Shown piece after piece: positions 33,513-33,625 of a stretch of 33,625 nt of DNA. The notes beneath the pieces are model-generated. The model worked only from the letters and a program-made list of their open reading frames with translations, had not been told where the DNA came from and ran no database searches. Made by a program: the position numbers and the translations under genes. The stretch lies in contig CAYUMU010000072.1 in assembly GCA_964445985.1 (NCBI GenBank), positions 1 through 33,625 of the forward strand, written 5' to 3'. Source of the stretch: CAYUMU01 sp964445985 (GTDB lineage: Bacteria > Planctomycetota > Planctomycetia > Pirellulales > S012-138). Positions within the stretch are counted from its first letter, which is position 1. Each line of letters opens with the position of its first letter.

Positions 33513-33625
33513 CTGAGGAAGGGGGTTTTACGCGGACCTGAAATAGCATGCTCAACTCCGCTTCCCAAGGCCCCCTCGGCCTGGCCTGATAAAAACGTCG
33601 TCATTTGCGGCGAGTTGGAGAAATT

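Noticed and set aside
33422..33625. Start of a further gene at the right edge
   Set aside because: Dominated by a GC-rich hairpin; the short minus-strand frames there have no recognisable content.

Overview
The window looks like a GC-rich chromosomal segment of a planctomycete, probably of the Pirellulales type. The evidence is the gene families present: a Tat-exported DUF1501 protein, a tandem DUF1080 protein, an Arg-rich DUF6800-like small protein, and a tail-anchored zinc-ribbon protein. Many genes have GTG starts, and the intergenic DNA is littered with short palindromic repeats. No rRNA, tRNA, CRISPR array or intact insertion sequence was seen.

Layout. 1-500: a partial open frame running in from the left edge, and a decayed ISKra4-type transposase C-terminus. 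519-2258: translation factor EF-P (minus) divergent from epmB (plus), the radical-SAM enzyme that supplies beta-lysine for EF-P modification. 2586-19150: a complete 14-subunit NADH:quinone oxidoreductase (complex I) operon, nuoA-nuoN, all on the plus strand. A perfect CRP/FNR-type palindrome and a sigma70-like promoter lie upstream of it. Between nuoD and nuoE the operon is interrupted by a two-gene, visibly AT-richer cassette (5491-6611). Its second protein carries an R-x4-H motif in a helical context, resembling a HEPN ribonuclease-type domain. 19290-22844: a large FtsX-type permease directly after the nuo operon, with no ATPase beside it.

22925-33421 is an accessory region of single genes separated by repeat-rich spacers. 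It holds a membrane-anchored CX5R phosphatase (minus), a Gfo/Idh/MocA oxidoreductase (minus), a small Arg-rich protein (minus), the DUF1501 protein (plus), a P1B-type metal ATPase with a TPC motif (plus), a secreted protein of unknown function (plus), a DJ-1/PfpI protein (minus), the tail-anchored zinc-ribbon protein (minus) and the double DUF1080 protein (plus).

The complex I genes build one proton-pumping enzyme. The peripheral arm (NuoB, C, D, E, F, G, I) retains the cluster ligands I checked, including those of N7 in NuoG. The membrane-arm genes (A, H, J, K, L, M, N) carry lineage-specific insertions and tails. The observations most worth following up are the HEPN-like cassette inside the nuo operon, the palindrome in front of nuoA, and a composite mobile-looking intergenic repeat. 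Copies of that repeat lie just upstream of the P-type ATPase and DUF1080 genes, and in the DUF1080 gene it may have entered the signal-peptide coding region. All functions are inferred from reading the sequence; no database search was run.
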